A stretch of 64,000 nt of DNA from JAPLJC01 sp963697965 (GCA_963697965.1 OY969108.1:2356001-2420000), one strand, 5' to 3'. Positions 16,800-25,018 are shown, counted from the first letter of the stretch. Numbers and translations: made by a program. The notes: generated by a model from the letters alone, not told the origin.

Positions 16800-19133
16800 A
16801 TGGCTGTCTCCGAAACCCGTTCCGGAAAAAAGCTGAAGGTCACCGGTGTTGTCCAAGGCGTGGGCTTCAGGCCTTTTGTCTATCGGTTGGCCAGGGCCCA
16901 TCAGCTGGCGGGTTGGGTGCGCAACACCTCCACTTGCGTGGAAATCGAGGTGGAAGGGGCGAGCGCCTCCCTGGAACAATTTATCCGCCAGCTTGCCACC
17001 GAGGCGCCGAATCTGGCCAGGATTGAGGCGGTGGTGGCCCGGGACGCCGAACCCCGGGGGCGCTCCGGCTTTACCATCCTCGAGAGCCGGACCCAGGCGG
17101 CCACCGCGGCCCTGATTCCCGCCGACGTCTCCACCTGCGCCTCCTGTTTTGCCGAGATCCTGGACCCGCAAAACCGCCGCTACCAGTATCCCTTTACCAA
17201 TTGCACCGACTGCGGCCCCCGCTTCACCATCATCCGGCAGGTCCCCTATGACCGCGGCCACACCACCATGTCGCTCTTTTCCATGTGCGCTGCCTGCCGG
17301 GCGGAATATAAAGACCCAGGAGACCGGCGTTTTCATGCCGAACCCACCGCCTGTCCGGTCTGCGGCCCTCATCTCTGGCTGGAGCAACCCGGCCGGAAAC
17401 TCCTGACCCGGGGCGCCCTGGAGGCGGCCGCCGGCCTGCTCCAAGACGGATTGATTGTAGCGGTCAAGGGCCTGGGGGGATTTCACCTGGCCGCCGACGC
17501 CCGCCAGGACCGGGCGGTTGCGACCTTGCGCCAGCGGAAAGGCCGGGTGGCCAAACCTTTCGCGGTGATGGTCCGAGACCTGGCTGAGGCTGAAAAGCTG
17601 TGCCACCTGGGGGAAAAGGAGAAGGCCTGGCTGTTATCCCCGGAGCGGCCCGTAGTCCTGGCCAGGAAGCGCCCGGACAGCGAAGTCTCGCGGCACGTGG
17701 CCCCGGGGAATTCCTATCTGGGCCTCATGCTTCCCTATACCCCGGTGCACCTGCTGCTCCTGTCCCGGGGCCCCGAGGCCCTGATAATGACCAGCGGCAA
17801 CCTCAGCGAAGAGCCCCTGGTGTTCAACAATGAGGCGGCCCGGGCCAGACTGGACGGTCTGGCGGACGCCTTCCTCATGCACAACCGGGATATAGAGGTC
17901 CCTTGCGACGACTCGGTGGTGCGCCCCCTGTCCCCCGACCGGGCCATTCCACTTCGCCGGGCCCGGGGGTTCGTGCCGGCTCCCATTTACCTGCCGCTTT
18001 CGTCTCCCCCTATCCTGGGGGTGGGGGCCGAGCAGAAGAACACCTTTTGCCTGGCCTGGGGCGGCAACGCCATCCTCAGCCAGCACTTAGGCGACCTGGA
18101 CACGGTGGAGACCTACGACTACTTCAGCCAGGCTATTTCCCATTTTAAGGCCTTATGCCGCCAAGACCCGGAGATCGTGGCCCACGACCTGCATCCCCTT
18201 TACCTGAGCACCCGTTATGCCTTCGGGCTTAAAGAGGCGACCCTGGTGGGAGTCCAGCACCATCACGCCCACATCGCCGCCTGTCTGGCCGAGAACCGGC
18301 GCCGGGAAAGGTGCATCGGCATCGCCCTGGACGGCACCGGCTACGGTCCCGACGGCGCCATCTGGGGCGGGGAAATCCTGGTGGCCGACCTGGCGGGCTA
18401 CAGCCGGGCCGGGCACCTGGCGCCGGTTCTGCTCCCGGGGGGAACCGCGGCGGTTGCTGACCCCCGGCGCATGGCCGCCGCTTATCTCTATCAAGTCCAG
18501 AAAGAGCGGTTCGATCACCTGGCCCAGGAGTTGGAACTGGGCTACCCGCCCCTGGAATGGCGCATTCTCTGCCGCCAGTTGACCTCGGGCATCAATTCGC
18601 CGCTCACCACCAGCGCCGGGCGCCTCTTCGACGCGGTGGCCGCCACCCTTAATATCTGCCGCTGCCGGACCTACGAAGGCCAGCCGGCCCTGGAACTGGA
18701 AATGGCCGCCGACCCCGCTGAGGACGGCTTTTATCCGGCGTCCATCCTGTTGGAGGGGGACACCCTGGTCCTGGACACCCTGGGCATCTTCCGCCGGCTG
18801 CTAAACGAGCACTTGGGCGGCATCGACGCCGCCAAGATCGCCGCCCGCTTTCACAACTCCCTGGTGCGCCTCTTCACCGCGGCCTGTGAATTGGTGCGGG
18901 AGCAAACCGGCCTGGAACTGGTGGCTCTCTCCGGCGGAGTCTTTCAGAATGCCCGGATGTTGGAGCATTTGAGTAATTCTTTGGAGCAGCGCGGTTTTCA
19001 GGTGCTGACCCACCGGCTGGCCCCGCCTAACGACGGCTGCATTTCCCTGGGCCAGGTGGCCGTGGCCGCGGCGCGGCTGGAGAAGGAAAACCGCGGCAAA
19101 TATGCTGAGCCCAGGAAGGGGAATCTTTCTTAG
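16800..19133 (+). CDS. hypF: Carbamoyltransferase HypF, [NiFe]-hydrogenase maturation
   Basis: 777 aa, full length. Order: acylphosphatase domain (about 12-95, VQGVGFRPFVYRLA); zinc-finger region with CASC..CTDCGPRF and CAAC..CPVCG pairs; YrdC-like domain that makes carbamoyl-adenylate from carbamoyl phosphate and ATP; C-terminal Kae1-like domain with VQHHHAHIAACLAEN. HypF transfers the carbamoyl group to the C-terminal Cys of HypE, the first step to the CN ligands of the NiFe site. Starts the hypF-C-D-E run. A hydrogenase should be encoded elsewhere; hypA and hypB are not in this window. Confidence 0.97.
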   Translation: MAVSETRSGKKLKVTGVVQGVGFRPFVYRLARAHQLAGWVRNTSTCVEIEVEGASASLEQFIRQLATEAPNLARIEAVVARDAEPRGRSGFTILESRTQAATAALIPADVSTCASCFAEILDPQNRRYQYPFTNCTDCGPRFTIIRQVPYDRGHTTMSLFSMCAACRAEYKDPGDRRFHAEPTACPVCGPHLWLEQPGRKLLTRGALEAAAGLLQDGLIVAVKGLGGFHLAADARQDRAVATLRQRKGRVAKPFAVMVRDLAEAEKLCHLGEKEKAWLLSPERPVVLARKRPDSEVSRHVAPGNSYLGLMLPYTPVHLLLLSRGPEALIMTSGNLSEEPLVFNNEAARARLDGLADAFLMHNRDIEVPCDDSVVRPLSPDRAIPLRRARGFVPAPIYLPLSSPPILGVGAEQKNTFCLAWGGNAILSQHLGDLDTVETYDYFSQAISHFKALCRQDPEIVAHDLHPLYLSTRYAFGLKEATLVGVQHHHAHIAACLAENRRRERCIGIALDGTGYGPDGAIWGGEILVADLAGYSRAGHLAPVLLPGGTAAVADPRRMAAAYLYQVQKERFDHLAQELELGYPPLEWRILCRQLTSGINSPLTTSAGRLFDAVAATLNICRCRTYEGQPALELEMAADPAEDGFYPASILLEGDTLVLDTLGIFRRLLNEHLGGIDAAKIAARFHNSLVRLFTAACELVREQTGLELVALSGGVFQNARMLEHLSNSLEQRGFQVLTHRLAPPNDGCISLGQVAVAAARLEKENRGKYAEPRKGNLS

Positions 19134-19149
19134 GCCTTCTGAGCTTTTT

Positions 19150-19210
19150 GGAAATGGTGGGCACTGCCCACCCTACATTCTTTTTTGCCAGGGTGGGCAG
19201 TGCCCGCCCC
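19150..19210. repeat. Paired gggcagtgcccacc hairpins between hypF and hypC
   Basis: Two related palindromes (ggtgggcactgcccacc and gggtgggcagtgcccgcc) separated by a T6-containing spacer. They could partly terminate hypF transcription, but a related copy near 58935 suggests a dispersed repeat. Confidence 0.5.
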
Positions 19211-19238
19211 ATAATCCCTCTCTTAAAGGGGTAAGCTG

Positions 19239-19460
19239 ATGTGCCTCGCCATCCCCATGCGCTTGATTGAGATCGACGGCGCCTGTGGGGTCGCCGAAGT
19301 GGACGGCGTCTCCCGGCAAGTCCGTCTGGACCTGCTCCCGGAAGTCTCCCTGGGAGACTATATCCTGATTCACGCCGGGCTGGCCATCGCCCGGGTGGAC
19401 GAGGAGCAGGCCCAGGAGACCCTCTCGGTGTTGCGGAGCCTGGCCGATGAAGTTTATTGA
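19239..19460 (+). CDS. hypC: Hydrogenase maturation chaperone HypC
   Basis: 73 aa, the normal length. It starts MCLAIPMRL with the essential Cys2, followed by GVAEVDGVSRQVRLDLLP and DYILIHAGLAIARVDEEQA, all family signatures. HypC forms the HypCD complex that assembles the Fe(CN)2CO unit and delivers it to the hydrogenase large subunit. Its last codons overlap hypD by 14 nt, indicating translational coupling. Confidence 0.97.
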   Translation: MCLAIPMRLIEIDGACGVAEVDGVSRQVRLDLLPEVSLGDYILIHAGLAIARVDEEQAQETLSVLRSLADEVY

Positions 19461-20538
19461 TGAATTCCGCGACAAAGAACTGGTCCAGGAAATCGTCCGC
19501 CGCATCGGCCAGTTGAGCCGCGGCCCCGCAACTATCATGGAGGTCTGCGGCACCCATACCATGGCCGCGGCCCGCTTTGGCTTGAAGTCCTTGTTGCCGG
19601 AGGGGCTGCGGCTCATCTCCGGCCCCGGCTGCCCGGTGTGCGTCACCGCCCAGGATGACCTGGACGCCTTCCTGGCCCTGGGCCGCCAAGCCAATGTGGT
19701 GCTCACCTCCTTCGGCGACATGCTCCGGGTCCCAGGCAGCCGGACCTCCCTGGAACAGCTCCGGGCCCAGGGGGCCGACGTGCGGGTGGTCTATGCCCCT
19801 CTGGACGCCGTGGACCTGGCGCGGGCTGAACCCGGAAAACAGGTGGTCTTTTTCGGGGTGGGGTTCGAAACCACCATGCCCGCGGTGGCCCTGGCCATCA
19901 GAGGGGCCGCCCAGCAGCGGCTCGAGAACTTCTCAGTCCTCTGCGTCCACAAAACCATGCCCGCCGCCCTGCGGGCCCTGCTGGCCAGCGGTGAGGTGCG
20001 GGTTTCGGGCCTCCTCTGTCCCGGGCACGTCACCACCATCATCGGCGCCGACGCCTACGCCTTTATCCCCCGGGAATTCGGCATCCCTTGTGCGGTCGCC
20101 GGTTTCGAACCCCTGGACATGCTGCTCGGCATGGAGGCGATTCTGCGCCAGGTCCAGCAAGGCCGGCCCCGGGTGGACAACGCCTATGGCCGGGCGGTCC
20201 AGACCCGGCCCAACCCCCAGGCCCAGGCCCTGCTGGCCGAGGTCTTTGCCCCCGGCGATGCCAACTGGCGCGGTCTCGGAATCATTGTCGGAAGCGGCGT
20301 GCAAATTCGCCAGCCCTACGCCCGTTTTGACGCCCGCATCAGGTTTTCCGGGGTCTGGCCGCGCCTTACCCCGCCGCCAAAATCCTCGCCTTGCCGCTGC
20401 GGCGAGGTGCTGCGAGGGGCGTTGCGTCCCCAGGAATGCCCCCTGTTCCAGCAGGCCTGCACTCCCGCCCAACCGGTTGGACCCTGCATGGTCTCCAGCG
20501 AAGGGGCCTGCGCCGCGGCCTACCGGTACGATAGATAG
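19447..20538 (+). CDS. hypD: Hydrogenase maturation protein HypD
   Basis: 363 aa, full length. Family motifs: EVCGTHTMAAARFGLKSLLP, SGPGCPVCVT, GFETTMPAVALAI, LCPGHVTTIIG, and C-terminal cysteines (PCRCGEVLRGALRPQECPLF) for a 4Fe-4S cluster. HypD is the scaffold on which HypE-derived cyanide is placed on iron, with HypC. A short tract of cagcttt and gcaaaag repeats separates it from hypE. Confidence 0.97.
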   Translation: MKFIDEFRDKELVQEIVRRIGQLSRGPATIMEVCGTHTMAAARFGLKSLLPEGLRLISGPGCPVCVTAQDDLDAFLALGRQANVVLTSFGDMLRVPGSRTSLEQLRAQGADVRVVYAPLDAVDLARAEPGKQVVFFGVGFETTMPAVALAIRGAAQQRLENFSVLCVHKTMPAALRALLASGEVRVSGLLCPGHVTTIIGADAYAFIPREFGIPCAVAGFEPLDMLLGMEAILRQVQQGRPRVDNAYGRAVQTRPNPQAQALLAEVFAPGDANWRGLGIIVGSGVQIRQPYARFDARIRFSGVWPRLTPPPKSSPCRCGEVLRGALRPQECPLFQQACTPAQPVGPCMVSSEGACAAAYRYDR

Positions 20539-20540
20539 CC

Positions 20541-20610
20541 ATCAGCTATCAGCTTTCAGCTTTCAGCCATCAGCTAAAGGCAAAAGGCAAAAGGCAAAAA
20601 ACAAAGAAGG
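20541..20610. repeat. Simple tandem repeats between hypD and hypE
   Basis: Runs of atcagctttcagctttcag and aaaggcaaaaggcaaaaggc. Similar CAGCTTT-type tracts occur at 29785-29880, 29994-30016 and 33173-33190. Confidence 0.7.
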
Positions 20611-20742
20611 ATTTCAAAAAGGAACTGTTTTCCGTATTTTTGTTGCCGGTTGATCCTGAAGATTGAAGGCAAGATCAAGGCCCCGTAATCTGGACGGAAA
20701 ATGGAAAACGGCAAACGGAAAACGTTCTAAAGGCTGGGAATC

Positions 20743-21777
20743 ATGTCCGCAGATGCTGGAGAGACGAACCGCAAACCGCAGCAACAGATCCTTCTCAGCC
20801 ACGGCGCCGGGGGCCGGGAGATGACCATGCTCATCGAGCAGGTCTTTCTTTCCAGCTACGGGTCCAAGAATTTTACGGGGGATGACAGCGCCACCCTGCT
20901 ACTCGGTTCCCACCGCCTGGCCTTCACCACCGATTCCTTCGTCGTGGACCCCCTGTTCTTCCCGGGAGGCGACATCGGCCGCCTGGCGGTGGCCGGCACG
21001 GTGAACGACCTGCTCACCGCCGCGGCCCGGCCCCTGGCCCTGTCCGCCTCCTTCATCCTGGAAGAGGGGCTGGAAATCGACACCCTGGCGGCCATCGCCA
21101 CCTCCATGCAACGGACCGCGGATGAATGCGGGGTCACCATTGTCACCGGCGATACCAAGGTGGTCCCCAGGGGCTCGGCGGACAAGGTCTTCATCACCAC
21201 CGCCGGGGTGGGCCTGGTCCTGCGCCCCGGGGTTTCCGGCGCCGCCGCGGTCCCCGGGGACAAGATCATCCTCACCGGGTCCGTGGGCGACCACGGCACC
21301 GCGGTGATGCTGGCCCGGGAAAAGCTCCTCGACGGGGAGGCCATTGCCAGCGACGCCGCCCCCCTCACCGACCTGGTGCTGAACCTCATCGAGAGCGGCT
21401 GCGCGATCCACGCCATGCGGGATCCCACCCGGGGCGGCATTGCCGGCTCTCTAAACGAGATCGCCCGCCAATCCCAGGTGTCCATGGAGGTCGAAGAAAC
21501 CCTCATCCCGGTCAAGCCGGCGGTGGCCGCGGCCTGCGAGGCCCTGGGGCTCGAGGTCTACCAGGTGGCCTGCGAAGGGAAGATGCTGGTGATAGTAGCC
21601 CCTGAGGACGCCGGGCGGGCCGTGGAGATCATTCAGGGGAGCCGCTACGGCTCCGGGGCCCGTCTCATCGGTGAGGTGAGGGCAGAGTCGCCCGGACGGG
21701 TGGCCCTCCGCACCAGCATCGGCACCGCCCGCCTTCTGGACCCCCCTTCCGGGGACCTGCTGCCCAGAATTTGTTGA
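20743..21777 (+). CDS. hypE: Hydrogenase maturation protein HypE
   Basis: 344 aa, AIRS/PurM-like fold. N-terminal LSHGAGGREM and GDDSATL, central VTGDTKVV and RDPTRGGIAGSLNEIA. It ends with the invariant PRIC, whose terminal Cys accepts the carbamoyl group from HypF and is dehydrated with ATP to thiocyanate. The last codons and the next 24 nt are duplicated at 24236-24293 beyond the neighbouring operon, which suggests that something was inserted or rearranged exactly at the hypE end. Confidence 0.97.
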   Translation: MSADAGETNRKPQQQILLSHGAGGREMTMLIEQVFLSSYGSKNFTGDDSATLLLGSHRLAFTTDSFVVDPLFFPGGDIGRLAVAGTVNDLLTAAARPLALSASFILEEGLEIDTLAAIATSMQRTADECGVTIVTGDTKVVPRGSADKVFITTAGVGLVLRPGVSGAAAVPGDKIILTGSVGDHGTAVMLAREKLLDGEAIASDAAPLTDLVLNLIESGCAIHAMRDPTRGGIAGSLNEIARQSQVSMEVEETLIPVKPAVAAACEALGLEVYQVACEGKMLVIVAPEDAGRAVEIIQGSRYGSGARLIGEVRAESPGRVALRTSIGTARLLDPPSGDLLPRIC

Positions 21778-21801
21778 GGAAAAAGGACCGGGCGAAGGGC
21801 T
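21744..21801 (+). repeat. 58-nt direct repeat, left copy (hypE 3' end)
   Basis: Covers the hypE codons for GDLLPRIC, the stop and the following bases. It matches 24236-24293 at 54 of 58 positions in the same orientation, the two starts being 2,492 nt apart. The iscU-rrf2-nifS-tusA operon lies between the copies. Confidence 0.85.
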
Positions 21802-21825
21802 CATACCTCTCTGGCAATATCGCTA

Positions 21826-22203
21826 TCAGGCTGGCGGGTGGGCCTTTCTTTGAAAATTGTCAATGGCCAGCGTTAAGGCCTCGGCTCCCAGATTAGAGCA
21901 GTGCATTTTATTTGCGGGTAGGCCCCCCAGGGTTTCGGCCACCAGTTTGTTGGTAATCTTCTTGGCCTCCTCCAGTTCCTTGCCTTTAGCCATTTCGCTC
22001 ACCATGCTGGAAACGGCGATTGCGGCTACACAGCCAAAGGTCTGGAACTTGACGTCCTCCAGGCGGTTGTCTTTGACTTTGATATAAAACGTCATCATAT
22101 CCCCACAGACGGGATTACCGACCTCACCAATGCCGTCAGCATCTTCGATAACCCCGGCATTACGAGGATTGTTGAAATGATCCATCACAGTTTTGCTGTA
22201 CAT
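21826..22203 (-). CDS. IscU/NifU-type Fe-S cluster scaffold protein
   Basis: 125 aa, the usual size for an IscU-like scaffold. Ligand cysteines are C33 (GNPVCGD, with D35), C58 (FGCVAAIA) and C102 (MHCSNLGAEAL). It binds a transient 2Fe-2S cluster built from sulfur delivered by a desulfurase. C102 is not followed by the HSCB-binding LPPVK motif of classical IscU, so this is closer to the stand-alone NifU_N type. Last gene of a four-gene operon; an AAGGAG site precedes the ATG. Confidence 0.93.
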   Translation of the reverse strand: MYSKTVMDHFNNPRNAGVIEDADGIGEVGNPVCGDMMTFYIKVKDNRLEDVKFQTFGCVAAIAVSSMVSEMAKGKELEEAKKITNKLVAETLGGLPANKMHCSNLGAEALTLAIDNFQRKAHPPA

Positions 22204-22213
22204 GCCAGACTCC

Positions 22214-22636
22214 TTATTTCGCAGGGCAGGATTCTGCCCCGTTCATCACATCGGCCAGGGTGATGGAATACAACTTGTCGAACAACGCCCGGCCTGCTTC
22301 CTTCCAAAGCCAACGTGTCAGGCAAGTTTGGGAGCGCTCACAAACTTTATCATTATGTGCACACTCCGCTAAACTCGTGCCTTTTTCCAATAAGGCCACG
22401 ATCTCTCCCACTGTAATCTCTTCCGGGGCCAGGGCCAGGGCATGGCCACCTTTGGGGCCGCGCACACTCCGGATATAATCGGCCTTCTTCAAGGGAATGA
22501 TGATCTGCTCCAGATATTTCACCGAGATTCCCTGCCGCCTGGCGACCTGAGCCAGGTGAATGGGCCCCTGTTCATAATGTTGCGCCATATCCAGCATCAG
22601 GCGGGTGCCATAGCGGCTTTTGGCGGAGAGCTTCAT
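22214..22636 (-). CDS. Rrf2-family transcription regulator (IscR-like)
   Basis: 140 aa. N-terminal winged helix starting MKLSAKSRYGTRLMLDMA, with QGISVKYLEQIIIPLKKADYI and RSVRGPKGGHALA as recognition and wing segments. A Cys cluster follows (CAHNDKVCERSQTC), spaced C-x6-C-x5-C and so able to hold a 2Fe-2S cluster as in IscR. Likely senses Fe-S or sulfur status and represses its own operon; a perfect inverted repeat next to the promoter at 24129-24148 is the obvious operator. It starts 2 nt after the nifS-like stop, with AGGAG upstream. Confidence 0.92.
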   Translation of the reverse strand: MKLSAKSRYGTRLMLDMAQHYEQGPIHLAQVARRQGISVKYLEQIIIPLKKADYIRSVRGPKGGHALALAPEEITVGEIVALLEKGTSLAECAHNDKVCERSQTCLTRWLWKEAGRALFDKLYSITLADVMNGAESCPAK

Positions 22637-22638
22637 GT

Positions 22639-23829
22639 TTAGGCTCCTGCTTCTGCGGCCATTTTCTTCCGCCAGACCGGAGAGAAAGCCCGGAGGTTTT
22701 CTACCGCCTGGGGCAGGTGCTTCAGAACATGGTGCACTTCTGCTTCCTGGTTATCGCGATTCAGGGTAAAAACCAGGGAGCCCTGGGCCACTTCCGGATT
22801 GATGCCGATGGCGCCCAAAACCGGCGAGGTCTTGAGCGCCTTGGAGGCGCAAGCCGAACCCGTGTTGGCATAGATTCCCTGGCTGCTCAACTTGAAAACC
22901 AGGGCCTCGCCTTCTATACCTTCAAAGCAAAAACTGGCATGTCCCGGCAATCTCATTGCCGGATGCCCGGTATAAAAGACGTGGGGGACCTTCTCCTGGA
23001 CTCCGGCGACCAAAAGATCCCTCAGCTTTGCCAGGTAGACGGCTTTCTCAGCCAACTCCGGCAAAGCTAGCTCCGCCGCTTTTCCCAGGCCCACAATGCC
23101 GGGGATATTCTCGGTACCACCCCGCCTGCCGTTTTCTTGAATGCCACCGTTGAGCTGGGGCACCAGCCGCAGTTTATTGCGAAAATACAAAGCTCCGATG
23201 CCTTTGGGCGCTCCCAGCGCCGGGCCTGAAATGGTTAACAGATCCACGCCCATCTCTTTGACATCCACCGGCATCTGGCCCACGCTAGCCACGGCATCAG
23301 TGTGAAAAGGCACTCCTGCCGCCTGGCAGACAGCCACCAACTCGGAGATATCCTGGAGGGTGCCGATCTCATTACTGCCGTGACCGATAGAGACCATTAC
23401 CGTGGCTGCGGTGAGGGCCTTTTTGAGACGTTCAGGATCAACCCGGCCATATCGGTCTACGGGCAGGAAGGTTACTTCAAAATCGAAAAACTTCTCCAGG
23501 AATCTCGCCGAATTAAGCACCGAGTGGTGTTCGATGGCCGAAACGATCAGGTGTTTGCCTCGCTTCAGAAAATTGGCCAGGGACATACCTTTGATGGCCA
23601 GGTTGTTGGCTTCCGCACCCGAGGAGGTGAAGATAATCTCATCGCTTCGGGCCCCGATTAGCCGGGCCACCTTTTCACGCTGCTCTTCCATGACCTCTTT
23701 GATTTCAGATCCGAGGTCATACACGGCAGAGGGATTGCCAAAACGTTCGACAAAGAAAGGCATCATGGCTGCCAAAACTTCGGGGCGAACCGGGGTGGCC
23801 GCCGCGTGATCCATATAGGCTAGTTTCAT
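22639..23829 (-). CDS. NifS/IscS-type cysteine desulfurase homologue lacking the usual PLP lysine
   Basis: 396 aa, full-length class V aminotransferase fold. Conserved: MDHAAATPVRPEV, TSSGAEANNLAIKG, AIEHHSVLNS, SNEIGTLQ, FHTDAVAS, ENGRRGGTENIPG, and the active-site Cys loop GSACASKALKTS. Where IscS has S-x-H-K-x-x-G-P-K-G, with Lys forming the Schiff base, the sequence reads SGPALGAPKG: His is Pro and the Lys is Ala. The Gln after HTDAV is also changed. So it may bind PLP differently (Lys of APKG?), be inactive, or act as a sulfur carrier. The DNA clearly encodes these residues and the frame is intact. Confidence 0.88.
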   Translation of the reverse strand: MKLAYMDHAAATPVRPEVLAAMMPFFVERFGNPSAVYDLGSEIKEVMEEQREKVARLIGARSDEIIFTSSGAEANNLAIKGMSLANFLKRGKHLIVSAIEHHSVLNSARFLEKFFDFEVTFLPVDRYGRVDPERLKKALTAATVMVSIGHGSNEIGTLQDISELVAVCQAAGVPFHTDAVASVGQMPVDVKEMGVDLLTISGPALGAPKGIGALYFRNKLRLVPQLNGGIQENGRRGGTENIPGIVGLGKAAELALPELAEKAVYLAKLRDLLVAGVQEKVPHVFYTGHPAMRLPGHASFCFEGIEGEALVFKLSSQGIYANTGSACASKALKTSPVLGAIGINPEVAQGSLVFTLNRDNQEAEVHHVLKHLPQAVENLRAFSPVWRKKMAAEAGA

Positions 23830-23839
23830 GGCCCTGTCC

Positions 23840-24094
23840 TCAGGATAGCTTCTTTATGTAAAGTTTATAGCAATCATCGCAGGCATCTTCACAGATACCC
23901 ATGAATTCTTGCCCGTGTTTGGCACACCAGGCTGGGATGTCTTCCAAGGCGCCGTCATAATCGGTCAATATTTCCAGCACCTGGCCCTTCTTCAGGTCTT
24001 TCATTAATTCCATCGGCTCCAAGAGGTGCATCGGGCAAGCACGATAGACCAAATCAGCCGTGGCGTCAGCTGGGCATTGATCCAGGAATTTCAT
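23840..24094 (-). CDS. TusA-family sulfurtransferase-like protein
   Basis: 84 aa from an ATG preceded by GGAGAGAG (the frame runs further up, through the promoter). It has the TusA core: RACPMHLLEPM with the candidate persulfide Cys19 in the CPM motif, then LKKGQVLEILTDYDGALEDIPAWCAKHG. A C-terminal extension rich in Cys (GICEDACDDC) is unusual for TusA and could bind metal or hold more persulfide. TusA proteins relay sulfane sulfur from a desulfurase. First gene of the operon, 10 nt before the nifS-like gene. Confidence 0.85.
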   Translation of the reverse strand: MKFLDQCPADATADLVYRACPMHLLEPMELMKDLKKGQVLEILTDYDGALEDIPAWCAKHGQEFMGICEDACDDCYKLYIKKLS

Positions 24095-24128
24095 AGCCTC
24101 TCTCCAGTGTTGTATTTTTATGTCTACT

Positions 24129-24148
24129 AAAATAGTATAGACTATTTT
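24129..24148 (-). promoter_or_regulatory. Inverted-repeat operator at the sulfur/Fe-S operon promoter
   Basis: Perfect inverted repeat with 8-bp arms (aaaatagt and actatttt) and a 4-bp centre, starting 8 nt downstream of the -10 box and covering the expected transcription start. Its size and place fit an Rrf2-family repressor site, and the operon encodes an Rrf2 protein. Confidence 0.7.
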
Positions 24149-24155
24149 TATAGAG

Positions 24156-24184
24156 ATTATATGCGCCAATTTAGACAAAGTCAA
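24156..24184 (-). promoter_or_regulatory. Sigma70-type promoter of the tusA-nifS-rrf2-iscU operon
   Basis: On the minus strand TTGACT (24179-24184), 17 nt, TATAAT (24156-24161). Predicted start near 24149, giving a leader of about 55 nt before the tusA-like ATG. Confidence 0.8.
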
Positions 24185-24235
24185 GAGGAACGATAAAAAA
24201 TTTAACAGGCGACCCGCAAGTGGCTCTTAGCCTTG

Positions 24236-24293
24236 CCCTTCCGGGGGCCTGCTGCCCAGAATTTGTTGAGGAAAGAGGACCGGGGGCAGGGCT
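24236..24293 (+). repeat. 58-nt direct repeat, right copy (orphan hypE 3' end)
   Basis: Repeats the end of hypE (codons for LLPRIC and stop) with four differences from 21744-21801. Sequence upstream of it does not resemble hypE, so it is a short remnant or an attachment-like copy. The gap 24185-24654 otherwise holds a T9CT9 run and a possible promoter. Confidence 0.85.
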
Positions 24294-24537
24294 AAAGTCT
24301 TTCGCCTGGTGGCGACTCTCTCACCTCCTGCATTTTTCTTGGAATTTTTCTTGCAAAACTAAAATACCGCCACTATATATTGTGCAGGTTAACGGGGGGC
24401 AACGGCCAGCCGTCTTCCGGCAGGAAAGTGGCCTGTTCGCCATCTGAGGATTAGGGGATAAAGTCAGGGATATTTTTGGGGTTCGGGGGAAATCCGGTGC
24501 CCGGAATCAGTTTTTTTTTCTTTTTTTTTCCAAACTA

Positions 24538-24566
24538 TTGAAAAACCCTAGTACCCACCATATTTA
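24538..24566 (+). promoter_or_regulatory. Possible promoter of the cytochrome operon
   Basis: TTGAAA (24538-24543), 17 nt, TATTTA (24561-24566), just after a T-rich tract. A plausible but weak sigma70 match about 90 nt before the cytochrome c ATG. Confidence 0.4.
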
Positions 24567-24654
24567 TATTGAAGATGTGTAAGCCGGGTCCAAGCGGACC
24601 AGGGCTTAGTTGAAGGCATCCGACAAAACCTGAATGGTCAAGAAGGAGGAGGCT

Positions 24655-24996
24655 ATGCGAAAACCGGTTCTCTGGGCAATGGCGGGAGTGTTCCTGGGAG
24701 CAGCGGTATTGGGGGCCCCCCATGGCGCCTGGGCTCAAGACGGCAAACAGATTTATGGAGCGAAGTGCGTGGCCTGCCATGGTGAGAATGGGGACGGCAA
24801 GGGCGCCCTGTGCAAAAACTTCAACCCGCCTCCCAGCAGTTTCACCGACCCCGCGTTCTGGCAGGGAGACGTCAATAAAAAGATTGCCGACGCCATTACT
24901 CAGGGTAAGAAACCGATGATGCCGATTAAACCGCCCCTGACTCCCGATGAGATCAAGGCGGTTACTGATTATATGACTAAATCTTTCAAAAAATAG
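24655..24996 (+). CDS. Periplasmic monoheme cytochrome c
   Basis: 113 aa from the ATG with GGAGGAGG upstream; an earlier in-frame ATG lacks such a site. Signal peptide ends near GAWAQD. One CxxCH (CVACHGENGDGKG) binds heme c, and Met in PMMPIKPPLT is the likely distal ligand, as in class I cytochromes. First gene of a run encoding Rieske, cytochrome b and a pentaheme cytochrome, so it probably carries electrons to or from that complex in the periplasm. Confidence 0.9.
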   Translation: MRKPVLWAMAGVFLGAAVLGAPHGAWAQDGKQIYGAKCVACHGENGDGKGALCKNFNPPPSSFTDPAFWQGDVNKKIADAITQGKKPMMPIKPPLTPDEIKAVTDYMTKSFKK

Positions 24997-25018
24997 AATT
25001 GCCCATCGCTGGTTTGTT

